From DATBLQ01 sp036555325 (GTDB taxonomy: Bacteria; Pseudomonadota; Alphaproteobacteria; Rhizobiales; Aestuariivirgaceae), in the NCBI GenBank assembly GCA_036555325.1, contig DATBLQ010000043.1, positions 94,455-158,454 of the forward strand: a DNA stretch of 64,000 nucleotides, read 5' to 3'. How positions within the stretch are numbered: the stretch's first letter is position 1; every line of letters starts with the position of its first letter. Positions 52,595 to 61,540 of the stretch are shown here, piece by piece. The notes beneath the pieces were generated by a model, which was not told the origin of the DNA, ran no database searches, and saw only the letters and a list, made by a program, of their open reading frames with translations. The translations under genes and the position numbers were made by a program.

Positions 52595-53698
52595 CTATAT
52601 GCCGGCAGAAACATCCACCTGATTGATGTCCTCTGGAACCAGTCCAATGGAATCTATAGGAGCGTAAAGCTTGATCCGTTGACCTGTCGTTATCCGCCTT
52701 TCGCGATCCGGCTGAAGCTGGGCGATTATTTCCACACCGCTATTTGTCTTCAGTATGAGACGCTCGAAAGACCCGACGAAGGATAGGTCGACGATAACTC
52801 CTTCAATGAGAATTGACTGTTTGGCAGTTGGCGTCAGCGAAAGTTCCTCAGGTCGAATCCAGATAGACAGGCGGTCGCCGTGAAACTGTGCAGTATCAAT
52901 ACAACGAGGCACCGAAAACCGTAGCCCTAACGCTTCGATCTCAGTACCGCCTTCCGAACGGTGTAGAAACTTCGCGGCCAGAACATTGTTGGCCCCCAAA
53001 AATCCCGCAACGAAGTTGCTGGCGGGACGATCGTAGAGATCACGCGGCGAACCAACCTGAATGATCAAGCCCTGTTGAAAAACCGCAATGCGATCTGACA
53101 TGGCGATCGCTTCTTCCTGATCATGGGTGACATATATGAAGGTTACTCCCGTCTCGCGATGCAGGCGCTTTAATTCTCGCTGCATTGTCTCGCGCAGAGT
53201 GCGATCAAGCGCCGACAGAGGTTCATCGAGAAGCAGGATTTTTGGTCCGGAGGCGAGAGCCCTGGCGATCGCTACACGCTGCTGCTGTCCACCCGACAGT
53301 TCGCGAGGCTTGCGCCGTGCCAATTCCGTCAGTCCGACAAGCGAAAGCATCTCAGCCACGCGCGCGGCAATGCGGGCCGGTTCCCATTTTCTGACCTTGA
53401 GAGAAAAAGCAACATTCTCCGTAACCGTCATATGCGGAAACAACGCATAGCCCTGAAAAACAAAGCCAAAGTCGCGATCTTCGGGCTCGACCCTGGTGAT
53501 ATCACGCCCTGCTAGTGTGATGGTGCCGGCATCAAGTCGCGCAAAACCTGCGATCGCCATTAACACCGTTGTCTTTCCCGACCCGGAAGGACCGAGCAAA
53601 GTGACAAACTCACCCTTCTCGACGGTCAGGTCGATTCCAGCGAGGGCAGTGACGGAACCGTAGTGCTTGTGGAGCCCCTTCGCGACAAGGAATGACAT
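52595..53698 (-). CDS. potA: Polyamine-type ABC transporter ATP-binding protein
   Basis: A 367-residue PotA-like ATPase. Walker A is GPSGSGKTT near 35-43, the signature ELSGGQQQRVAIAR, Walker B ILLLDEPLSALD and the switch YVTHDQ. A TOBE-type regulatory domain follows after ~235. The ATG at 53698 comes directly after the stop of the amidinohydrolase-family gene. It is the last gene of a five-gene operon with binding protein and two permeases upstream. Confidence 0.93.
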   Translation of the reverse strand: MSFLVAKGLHKHYGSVTALAGIDLTVEKGEFVTLLGPSGSGKTTVLMAIAGFARLDAGTITLAGRDITRVEPEDRDFGFVFQGYALFPHMTVTENVAFSLKVRKWEPARIAARVAEMLSLVGLTELARRKPRELSGGQQQRVAIARALASGPKILLLDEPLSALDRTLRETMQRELKRLHRETGVTFIYVTHDQEEAIAMSDRIAVFQQGLIIQVGSPRDLYDRPASNFVAGFLGANNVLAAKFLHRSEGGTEIEALGLRFSVPRCIDTAQFHGDRLSIWIRPEELSLTPTAKQSILIEGVIVDLSFVGSFERLILKTNSGVEIIAQLQPDRERRITTGQRIKLYAPIDSIGLVPEDINQVDVSAGI

Positions 53699-53699
53699 T

Positions 53700-54716
53700 T
53701 CAGACAGGATCACGCGCGAGTGGCGCGGTTGAGCAGTGGATTCCGCCCCCACCCAGCTCGACCGCCTCGTAGTCGAGTGAGATGATCGAAATACCAGCCT
53801 TCTGAAGCCGCTCCGCCAGCCGTGGGCTCACTCCTGTGTGCATGATCACGCGCCCCGGTGCTACAGCTAGACAGTTGAGCGAGAATGCATTGTCTTCAGG
53901 TGGGAGCTCGATCATCTTCATTCGGCGCTCGTTGAGATAGTCAAGGAATACGTAAGGCAGCTCGTTCTTATTGACGATTGCGGTGTCAACATCGATCATC
54001 ATGAACGACCCGTCGATATGAATGCGGTAACCAGGCATCGGCACTTTGATGAGCGTCACTCCCAGCCGGGCAAGTAAGGCTTCGACCTGAGCCACGCCTT
54101 CCCGATTGCAGGCAACGCTCAGAGAGCAAACCGCAGTTTTCTCGTCGATGTGCGCGAAGCCGCCGCCCTCGAAAACCGCGGTACCGTGGAGCGTGGCAAG
54201 GATGGGGCAACCGGCCCTTGCGAGCGCACGGGTCACGGGCAGTTCCTCGCCCCGCCGAACCTTGCGCGCCAGGCGAGTCACGATCGCACCACCCTTGACG
54301 CCAATCACGCTGTCGCGCGTGAAAATCTGTTTCATGCGCCCGGGAGCAGCCTTGTCGACCAGGATTACATCTACACCCTCGGCCTTGAGAGCAGATACTA
54401 GCGCATCGTGCGCCTTCTGCATCGCGGCAAGGTCGGGCATCGTCTTGCCGATCCAGTACCAGCCCTTCTTGGGATCACCGAAACCGCCAATCTCAGGCAT
54501 GGGCTTGTTCTCGACGACTGCCAGTTCATCGCCTGGCCGGTGCATTAGCACCGCGCGAAGCTTTCCAATATCGCTTGCGCAGGTCCAGTCGCGGCCCCAA
54601 ACCGCTTTTTGCTCGTTGCCGTCGCTGAAGGGCGGTTCGGGCACTGAGCCGAAAATCTCGAAGAACTTGTTCTCGCGATACTCATGCTCGCTCATTGCCG
54701 GGAGGTGGCCCATCAT
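53700..54716 (-). CDS. Arginine deiminase / amidinohydrolase family enzyme
   Basis: A 338-residue protein of the guanidino-group modifying superfamily (arginine deiminase, dimethylarginine hydrolase, amidinotransferase). LRAVLMHRPGDELAVVE near 50, FTRDSVIGVKGG (Asp) near 135, VFEGGGFAHID, HIDGSFMMIDVD (His) and the terminal GGGIHCSTAPL with catalytic Cys at about 328 are all in place. It lies inside a polyamine-type ABC operon, overlapping the upstream permease as ATGA, so it probably acts on an imported guanidino compound. The specific substrate is unknown. Confidence 0.88.
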   Translation of the reverse strand: MMGHLPAMSEHEYRENKFFEIFGSVPEPPFSDGNEQKAVWGRDWTCASDIGKLRAVLMHRPGDELAVVENKPMPEIGGFGDPKKGWYWIGKTMPDLAAMQKAHDALVSALKAEGVDVILVDKAAPGRMKQIFTRDSVIGVKGGAIVTRLARKVRRGEELPVTRALARAGCPILATLHGTAVFEGGGFAHIDEKTAVCSLSVACNREGVAQVEALLARLGVTLIKVPMPGYRIHIDGSFMMIDVDTAIVNKNELPYVFLDYLNERRMKMIELPPEDNAFSLNCLAVAPGRVIMHTGVSPRLAERLQKAGISIISLDYEAVELGGGGIHCSTAPLARDPV

Positions 54717-55531
54717 ATGCTCCTGTTGAGAGGTTTGCTGGATTTCACTAACTGGGTGTGCCTGAAATAGGTGGTGAGCAAAAGCACAATCACCGTGACC
54801 GCGAGTGCAAGAGTTGCAACGGCGGCAAGAGCTGGATCGACCGAATCGGCGATGCTTGTCCAGATACGCCGTGGCAACGTCACCACGTGACGGCTGGTAA
54901 TGAATAGCGTTACCGTGATTTCATCCCACGACGACACAAATGAGAAAATTGCGCCCGCCGCGACGCCCGGCATTATGTTCGGCAGCACGATGCGAAAGTA
55001 CACTGTCGGCGGGCGAGCGCCCAAGCTGCGCGCGGCTTGAATGAGACGCGGATCGAGATGTGAAAGCGATGCGCCGATTGCCAGGACGGAAAAGGGCAAG
55101 CACAGAACGACGTGAACAATGGTGACTCCGGTATAGGAATCGAGGAGATCGAGCCAAGCCCACAGTTTGAAAATCCCGACCGCATAGATGATTGGCGGAA
55201 CAACCAGCGGACTGAGAAGCAAGACTCGCGTTAGTGATGGCCACCAGCCCCTTAAAGACCACGCACCCATCGCGTAGATGGCTGCCGCGGCCACGGATAT
55301 GACTGTGGCAACCACGGCAATGATGAGGCTCAACACCATGCTCGGCAACCATCCCGTTTCCCAGTTCAGTAGCGAAGCGAAGTGTTGCAGGGATAAGCCG
55401 TTCTCAGGGAGCGACAGATATTTGCGATCCGTGAGAGCCACCGGCACAACGATGAGCACCGGCAGGAAGAGAAAGGCGAGCAAAATCCATGCGAAGCCGG
55501 AAGATGGCAGTCCAGAGAGCTTGCGGATCAT
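54713..55531 (-). CDS. Polyamine-type ABC transporter permease
   Basis: PotC-like permease of 272 residues with six hydrophobic segments. The coupling motif is QAARSLGARPPTVYFRIVLP. The ATG at 55531 overlaps the preceding permease as ATGA; the longer in-frame extension is only a shadow of that gene. Confidence 0.93.
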   Translation of the reverse strand: MIRKLSGLPSSGFAWILLAFLFLPVLIVVPVALTDRKYLSLPENGLSLQHFASLLNWETGWLPSMVLSLIIAVVATVISVAAAAIYAMGAWSLRGWWPSLTRVLLLSPLVVPPIIYAVGIFKLWAWLDLLDSYTGVTIVHVVLCLPFSVLAIGASLSHLDPRLIQAARSLGARPPTVYFRIVLPNIMPGVAAGAIFSFVSSWDEITVTLFITSRHVVTLPRRIWTSIADSVDPALAAVATLALAVTVIVLLLTTYFRHTQLVKSSKPLNRSI

Positions 55532-56412
55532 TGTGCTCTTCCCTGGAAGGCGGCGCGCAGCTGAGGTTGCCGCATGGCGAAGAAGATCAAGATTGCGACA
55601 ACCAACAACAGGATGCTCGACAATCCTGTCGCTACGCCCCAGCGCAGAGTATTGGTAATCTGCACCGAGATATACTCTGCTACCATTACGGTGCGGCCGG
55701 CGCCAAGGAGTGCCGGGGTAATCAAAAATCCCAATGAAAAGATGAAAACGAAGAGCGTCGCGATCGCGATTCCAGGTGCGCTCATCGGGAGCCAGATCCG
55801 CCAGAACACCGTCCATGGCCTGGCACCCAGGGATCGCGCCGCGAGCATGAGACGCCTGTCGATGCCGGATAAGTTGGCGTAGAGGAGAAGAATCGCGAAC
55901 GGCATCATATAGTGCACCATGCCGATCATCACGCCCAGCCGATTGTGCACAAGCTCGAGGGGACTACCGATCAGGCCCAGATCGAGCAGGACTGAATTGA
56001 GAACGCCCCCACGACGGAGGATAGTGATCCAGGCAAAAGCGCGCACGAGCACCGAGATCCAGAATGGGACTAATACCATGAACATCGCAAGCCGCCGGGT
56101 GCCTTCATTCATGTTAATCAGCGCGAATGCGACGATATAACTTCCCACCACCGCGAACGCCGTCGTCCAAAGCGAAACGCTGAGTGTGGTTTGCGTTATT
56201 CTGAATACTGCCGGGCTCGTGAACAGCTGGACGTAGTTACTGAAACCAACCGAGGGCTCGGTGACGCTCAGGCTCAAAACCTGGGCGATAGGAAACACAT
56301 AAAAGACCGCCACGATCAGGACTGCAGGGAAGGTAAGCCCCACGGCCCATCGGTCAGAGCTCTGCATGGTGGCGCAATGCGCCGCCAGTATTTTTCGACA
56401 CCGGCGGCGCAT
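55528..56412 (-). CDS. Polyamine-type ABC transporter permease
   Basis: PotB-like permease of 294 residues. First hydrophobic segment at about 25-50, then five more; the coupling loop is LAARSLGARPWTVFWRIWLP. The ATG at 56412 lies 6 bases after the binding-protein stop; a start at 56367 (MQSSDRWAVG) is an alternative. It overlaps the following permease by 4 bases. Confidence 0.92.
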   Translation of the reverse strand: MRRRCRKILAAHCATMQSSDRWAVGLTFPAVLIVAVFYVFPIAQVLSLSVTEPSVGFSNYVQLFTSPAVFRITQTTLSVSLWTTAFAVVGSYIVAFALINMNEGTRRLAMFMVLVPFWISVLVRAFAWITILRRGGVLNSVLLDLGLIGSPLELVHNRLGVMIGMVHYMMPFAILLLYANLSGIDRRLMLAARSLGARPWTVFWRIWLPMSAPGIAIATLFVFIFSLGFLITPALLGAGRTVMVAEYISVQITNTLRWGVATGLSSILLLVVAILIFFAMRQPQLRAAFQGRAQ

Positions 56413-56418
56413 TCCTCA

Positions 56419-57522
56419 TCAGCTGGAGATGAAATCCAGGAACTTGTTCTGCAGGTCAGCCTCATTGTCGGCATAATATTCGGGGCTGATCCTCAGTGCC
56501 GTTTTCGCATTTTCGGGCGTTGCGGGATCGACTTTCTTATCCTCGTCAGTCATCTGCTCGCGGGCTTTCGGATTAGACGGCCCATTACCCATGATCCGGA
56601 GAAGTACGAGCTGCGGCTCCGGATCTAGGCTCGAATTGATAAAGTCGAAAACCTTCTTGCCCGCTGGATTTCCCTTCGGTACCGACCATGCGCTGGCGAA
56701 TAGCAGACTTTGCTCCCAAGTCCATGCAAGCTTATCGCTCTCTTTGTGAAGAAGATTGGCGCGGGTATGCCATATATTGCCCATCACCACTTCCCCGTCA
56801 CGGAACAGCTGCTGGCTCTGTGCGCCGCTCTCCCAGAAGATGAGATTAGGCAGGTGGGGTTTTAGCTTGGCAAAAGCTCGATCGACATCCAGTGGATAGA
56901 TTTCTTCCGCCTTGACTCCGTCTGCAAGGAGAACGCTTTCGAGCTGACCCTGTACCCATTTGCACATCGTGCGCTTGCCGGGATATTTGTCGAAGTCGAA
57001 GAAATCCTTCCATCCTCCTGGTACCGCGCCATTGGTTTTTGATGAGTCGTAAGCGAGGATATTGGCAAACATGTAGTTCGCGACACCGAACTCCTGAGCG
57101 AGGCCCTCTCCGACTTTCGATTTGTCAACCACCGAATAATCGATTGGGTCTACATAGCCGCCCTTGCCGAGGGTAAGTGCGTCCACGAGGCCTCCATCGG
57201 TTACATCCCAGGTGACCTTCTTCGACTCCACCATCGCCCGGATCGCACCGGTGGTCGGACCGGCGCCATCGATCGCTACCTTGATTCCGCTCTGTTTGGT
57301 GAAGTGTTCGCCGTATGCCTTCTGGAAGGCTTCCTCGGCGGGACCACCCCAGTTGCAGATAACAATCTCATCTGCCTCAGCGGCGGCTGTCCTGGGTCTG
57401 ATCGTCGCCGCGATCCCGAGACCGCCCAGCGCGAGTAAAAGAGAGCGGCGATCGATCCGCCCTTGTGCAAATTTCTCAAGCGCAATCATTGCGGCATCGG
57501 CCGCAAAACGTGATTGGGGCAT
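56419..57522 (-). CDS. Polyamine-type ABC transporter substrate-binding protein
   Basis: A 367-residue periplasmic PotD-like binding protein. The N-terminal region MPQSRFAADAAMIALEKF precedes GRIDRRSLLLALGGLGIA, a twin-arginine-like signal. EIVICNWGGPAEEAFQKAYG, in two stretches, marks the start of the mature protein. The ATG at 57522 has AGGAG about 9 bases upstream; a much longer in-frame extension (to 57981) overlaps the divergent SDR gene and is rejected. First gene of the operon. Confidence 0.92.
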   Translation of the reverse strand: MPQSRFAADAAMIALEKFAQGRIDRRSLLLALGGLGIAATIRPRTAAAEADEIVICNWGGPAEEAFQKAYGEHFTKQSGIKVAIDGAGPTTGAIRAMVESKKVTWDVTDGGLVDALTLGKGGYVDPIDYSVVDKSKVGEGLAQEFGVANYMFANILAYDSSKTNGAVPGGWKDFFDFDKYPGKRTMCKWVQGQLESVLLADGVKAEEIYPLDVDRAFAKLKPHLPNLIFWESGAQSQQLFRDGEVVMGNIWHTRANLLHKESDKLAWTWEQSLLFASAWSVPKGNPAGKKVFDFINSSLDPEPQLVLLRIMGNGPSNPKAREQMTDEDKKVDPATPENAKTALRISPEYYADNEADLQNKFLDFISS

Positions 57523-57729
57523 CTTCCTGTTCTCCTCCGCGTTATTGGCCATTTCGGTCAAGCAACCACCGATACTCACGATCGTATTAGTCGCCTGCGC
57601 CCCCGATGATTTCTCGTCCGAATTGGCCGTTCTTCTGCTGATCATCGACCAACTATCAGCATATTTGCATGCTGACGCGACCCTGTGCAATCGTGGGCTT
57701 TTACGAATGAGAGTTGACGTGTTTATTCG

Positions 57730-58566
57730 ATGCGCCTGAAGGATAAAGTCACCCTTATCACTGGCGGCAATTCCGGCATCGGCTGGGGCATCGCCAAACT
57801 GGCCGCCGGAGAGGGCGCAAAAGTAGTGATTGTGGCACGCGATCGGCCGCGCGGCGAAGCGGCTGTCCATACGTTGCGCCAGAGCGGCGCCCGATCGGCC
57901 TTCCTCGCCGCTGATCTGCGCGACGAAACCCAAGTAAGGCAAGTGATCAAGCAGACGATTGACGACTTCGGAGCGTTGCACGTCGTGATCAACAACGCCG
58001 GCGCGGGAGCAAAGCGTTCAGGTGTCACTGCCGATGACGAGCCCGGCGTTCGCTGGAGCAAGCTGGTCGCCGCCAATCTGACTTCGGCCTATCTGGTTTC
58101 CGCCCATTCCCTGCCCGAACTTCGCCGGGCGGGACGAGGAGCGATCGTCAACATCTCGTCGACCGCGACGATACACGGCAACTACGGCACCTACGGCACC
58201 GCCAAAGCCGGTGTGGAAGGCCTGACACGCAGCATGGCAGTCGAAGGAGCGCCATACGGAATCCGTGTGAATTGTGTCAGTCCCGGGTGGGTCCGGACCG
58301 ACGCCACCTACCCTGCAGGGGATCCGCCTCCTGAGGTTCGTGACCGTCGAGCGGCCTGGGAACAAGAGGCCTCGTTGTTGGGACGCATGGGACGGCCGGA
58401 CGAGATCGCACAGGCGGTCGTGTTCCTCGCTTCTGATCAGGCGTCCTTCATCACCGGCGCGGTGCTCGTCGTTGATGGCGGCTTGACCATCATCGATCCG
58501 ACGGCTCGTTCGTGGCTGGCGATGATGGGAGGCGATCCTTTTGCTTCCAGCGGAACCAAAGAGTAA
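57730..58566 (+). CDS. SDR family oxidoreductase
   Basis: A short-chain dehydrogenase of 278 residues. The cofactor loop is TGGNSGIGWG at about 10-19, NNAGAGAK near 88, and YGTAKAG carries Tyr-x-x-x-Lys. The C-terminus is extended by about 25 residues over the classical length. It is divergent from the polyamine-type ABC operon across 207 bases, and the remnants downstream of lactate/malate dehydrogenase and glucarate dehydratase suggest it was once part of a sugar-acid pathway. The substrate is unknown. Confidence 0.9.
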   Translation: MRLKDKVTLITGGNSGIGWGIAKLAAGEGAKVVIVARDRPRGEAAVHTLRQSGARSAFLAADLRDETQVRQVIKQTIDDFGALHVVINNAGAGAKRSGVTADDEPGVRWSKLVAANLTSAYLVSAHSLPELRRAGRGAIVNISSTATIHGNYGTYGTAKAGVEGLTRSMAVEGAPYGIRVNCVSPGWVRTDATYPAGDPPPEVRDRRAAWEQEASLLGRMGRPDEIAQAVVFLASDQASFITGAVLVVDGGLTIIDPTARSWLAMMGGDPFASSGTKE

Positions 58567-58608
58567 GGCGATAACCGGAAATCATGATGTAGGGAGGCAA
58601 CGAACGGC

Positions 58609-59116
58609 TTGGCGGCACCTGCAGATAAACACGTGGTTATCGAGGCGGCAGCCCTGCACCGCTTTTGCGCGCAAGCATTTGAGCGCGCCGGTTTGACGGC
58701 CGAGGATGCGGAGACTGTCGCCGACACCCTCTTTGGACCTCGAATATTACGAGGATCCATGCTGGGGGAACGTTTCTATGGCGCGGGTTCGCGAGCGGGT
58801 GGCGATTCCGCTTGCAACCAACATGGCGGTAATCGACCTCGACAGCGCCGCCTATCTGCATCTTGCTGCGGCAACCCCCGCCCTGCCCCACGCGCTCGAC
58901 ACCCACGTAACTGAGCTTTCGGGCGATGTGGTCAAAGAGGGCGTGATCGGACTTACCGGCCACGCCACCATGCGCGTTCCAGATCGTCCTGGCCTAGGCG
59001 TTGATCTCGATCCAGATCGCCTCGCCGCAGCCGCCCATGCACGCAGTGGCGACAAGAGCGTCTTCGCCGAGGATGAGTCGCGGGCGGGAACTATCCCGGT
59101 AAAATCCATGCTTTGA
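58609..59116 (+). pseudogene. Chimeric remnant: Ldh-family N-terminus joined to glucarate dehydratase C-terminus
   Basis: From a TTG at 58609, preceded by GGGAGG, 40 or so residues match the start of the malate/L-lactate dehydrogenase family (FCAQAFERAGLTAEDAETVA). At about 58732 the match switches to another frame and becomes a glucarate-dehydratase/mandelate-racemase type C-terminus: LEYYEDPCWGNVSMARVRE, then IPLATNM, then after a missing middle PDRPGLGVDLDPDRLA. The catalytic Lys/His regions are absent. Two deletions and a frame change are needed, so neither part can be functional. Confidence 0.75.
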
Positions 59117-59146
59117 TTGACGTCTGGTAATAGGGCACTAGGATGG

Positions 59147-59245
59147 ATGTTATCGCAACATTGGGCAGACTTACAACCGTTCCGACACGAGGCGGACCGG
59201 AAGCATTTCATTGACGGATACATTAAGGCTGGGTTGCCAAAGTAA
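59147..59245 (+). pseudogene. Adenylate cyclase C-terminal remnant
   Basis: Reading from 59162, 27 codons to the stop at 59245 encode WADLQPFRHEADRKHF then IDGYIKAGLPK. The intact cyclase ending at 63271 finishes WADIQPFQREADRQHF then IDGYLKAGLPK. By hand count 22 of 27 residues and about 65 of 84 bases agree, with most differences silent. So this is the tail of a diverged paralogue, not a recent copy. Nothing of its upstream part was found. Confidence 0.8.
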
Positions 59246-59274
59246 TAAGTCGATTGGCCACCCGTGCACCGCCC

Positions 59275-61317
59275 CTAGGCTAAAGCCACCTCGACTCCAG
59301 TGTCGTTGAAGCAAGCCCCCTCGGCCAAATCAGCACGTTCATCGGCCGACACCAACGCACTGATCGTCTGACCATTCTCGCTTGTGGCCAACCATGCGCC
59401 TTTCTCCGAAGCTACAATGCCGGGACCGACTGCATCAGTCACCCTAAGGCGCAAATGCACAGACCCATGATCGTTCCAAACGTGCACGTTCTGCGATGTC
59501 GTAAGCCCGCGTGCTTGGGCATCTTTTGGATTCATTAACAAGAGCGGTGGTGTGGCGGCGTTGCCGTTGAGGCCAAACTCGGTCGACGAGATACGCTTGT
59601 CCGAAGCCGGAGATATCAACATGAGCGGAAACTTGGTGCTGCGCGGACGAAAGCTCGGCAATCGTGCCGATGCGCCCCAGCGCTCAGCGAGCAAGTTGGA
59701 TGCGAGTTCAATTTTTCCAGACGGTGTCGCTGGCATAATATTGTCGAGCAGAGCCAACGGTTGGCCGTCAGGTGCCGACATCCGCACCGCTCTACCAATG
59801 GGGAGCTGACTTGGCCTAATTCCACCCAGCCGCGGATCCGTGCCGTCAACGGCATCGTCCATCAGTTCTAGATCGTCGGCTTTGAAACACGCGTCGGTGA
59901 AACCGAAGCGGGCGGCGAGTCGACGAAAGATTTCGGTGTTCGGCAATGACTCGCCAACCGTTTTTATCACCGGTTCAGCGCGTTGCAGCCAATGATGCCC
60001 ATAGGCCGGGTAAAGATCGTTGCATTCAAAGTGCGACGCTGCTGGCAGCACGATGTCACAATGCTGCATGCTCTCGGTCATCGTGATGTCAATACCGACA
60101 CAAAATATTTCTTCGCGGTTAAGCCCCCTCTTCATCCGATTCTGGTCGGGATGAACGACGATCGGGTTGTGATTGTAGATAAAAAGCGCCCGGAGCGGTG
60201 GATCAATGTCATCTCGCTCGAGATGACGACCGATATCCAAAATGTTCAAGGTACGCGTGCCAGCTGGTAAAAGATCAGGTCTGGTCAGTTTAGAGCCAGT
60301 CTTGGGAAAGGCGTTACCGGTACCCAATACGATGCCGCTCGATCTCCCGAGCTTTCCGAGTAGCGGAGGTAGCGCAATCGCCGCTCGAACTCCGCTGCCG
60401 CCATTGCGCCCGCGTTCAAGTCCATTGCCGGGTGCCAAGACGATGGGATCGGACTCCGCCATCCACCGTGCGAACAATCGGATATCGCGAGCTGGAACAC
60501 CGCACACGACCGAGGCTTTCTCCACCGGCCATTCCGAGGCAGCTTGCATGAAATCTTCGTAGCCCGTCACATGCTTCTGGATAAAACCCATATCGTGCGC
60601 GCCAAGCCGCTCCAACTCAACGGCAACGGCAAAGCCGAGCACCACATCGGTGCTGGGATAGGGTGCGAGGTGGAGATCAGCTTGCTCTGCAATCTTGGTC
60701 CGTAACGGATCGATGACCACGAGCCTGCCGCCTTTGCGCTTCGACTCCCGGATTTTCGAGACGAGATGCAGGTTGGTAACAGTCGCGTTGTTTCCCCAAA
60801 CGATATTGAGCCTGGCCTCACCTGCGGCTTCCGGTCCAATACCGGGCACTGCGCCATAGGTTCCAATCCAGGCCTCGCCGCGGACCGCACCACACAGCGA
60901 ACGGCGATAGAGCTGGCTGGCACCGAGCTTATGAAAGAACCGCAACGACATACTGTCGCCCGAAAGCATACCGTGGGGGCCTGCGTAGTTGAGTGGCATC
61001 ACCGCCTGCGGGCCCCATCTATCGATTACCGAAGAAACACGCTCGCAAATGCAATCGAACGCCTTATCCCAATCGATCCGCTTGAATGTGCCACTACCCC
61101 GCGAGCCGACCCGCTCCAATGGGTAGAGCAGGCGACGAGCACCGTGCACCATTTCCACTGTGCCACGCGCCACCTTGTTGCAAAGGACTCCCTTCGTGTA
61201 AGGCAACGCATGGGAGCCCCGTACCTTGACGATCTTATCGTCTCGGACGGTGACCGCCAGACTGCAAGTGTCAGGGCAATCAAGCATGCATACGCTGGCG
61301 CGCTCAACTATGGCCAT
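59275..61317 (-). CDS. Molybdopterin-dependent oxidoreductase (BisC/formate dehydrogenase type)
   Basis: A 680-residue oxidoreductase of the DMSO-reductase family. The N-terminal cluster motif Cys10-x3-Cys14-x3-Cys18-x27-Cys46 should hold a [4Fe-4S] centre. LNIVWGNNATVTNLH and APGNGLERGRNGG are in the molybdopterin domain, and the C-terminal dinucleotide-binding domain begins near residue 560. No signal peptide, so it is likely cytoplasmic. No small electron-transfer subunit or cofactor gene is adjacent, so the electron partner is unknown. It converges on a cyclase remnant. Confidence 0.92.
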   Translation of the reverse strand: MAIVERASVCMLDCPDTCSLAVTVRDDKIVKVRGSHALPYTKGVLCNKVARGTVEMVHGARRLLYPLERVGSRGSGTFKRIDWDKAFDCICERVSSVIDRWGPQAVMPLNYAGPHGMLSGDSMSLRFFHKLGASQLYRRSLCGAVRGEAWIGTYGAVPGIGPEAAGEARLNIVWGNNATVTNLHLVSKIRESKRKGGRLVVIDPLRTKIAEQADLHLAPYPSTDVVLGFAVAVELERLGAHDMGFIQKHVTGYEDFMQAASEWPVEKASVVCGVPARDIRLFARWMAESDPIVLAPGNGLERGRNGGSGVRAAIALPPLLGKLGRSSGIVLGTGNAFPKTGSKLTRPDLLPAGTRTLNILDIGRHLERDDIDPPLRALFIYNHNPIVVHPDQNRMKRGLNREEIFCVGIDITMTESMQHCDIVLPAASHFECNDLYPAYGHHWLQRAEPVIKTVGESLPNTEIFRRLAARFGFTDACFKADDLELMDDAVDGTDPRLGGIRPSQLPIGRAVRMSAPDGQPLALLDNIMPATPSGKIELASNLLAERWGASARLPSFRPRSTKFPLMLISPASDKRISSTEFGLNGNAATPPLLLMNPKDAQARGLTTSQNVHVWNDHGSVHLRLRVTDAVGPGIVASEKGAWLATSENGQTISALVSADERADLAEGACFNDTGVEVALA

Positions 61318-61540
61318 ATGTGGAATCCACCGATTTCAACTACAAGGCCAGGCGTTATATACCCAAGCCGTACACATAACCAGCGAGCAATGCCGATACC
61401 AAATTGCATCGGTGAGCAGACGGTACTCGGTTCGCCCGGAACTGCGAGTCATGATACACTTTTCCGTCTGATCACCTAACAGTTGAGTGCTATCCAGTAC
61501 GGGGGTCGCATCACCGCTACGGCACTCCACGGAAGTTGCC

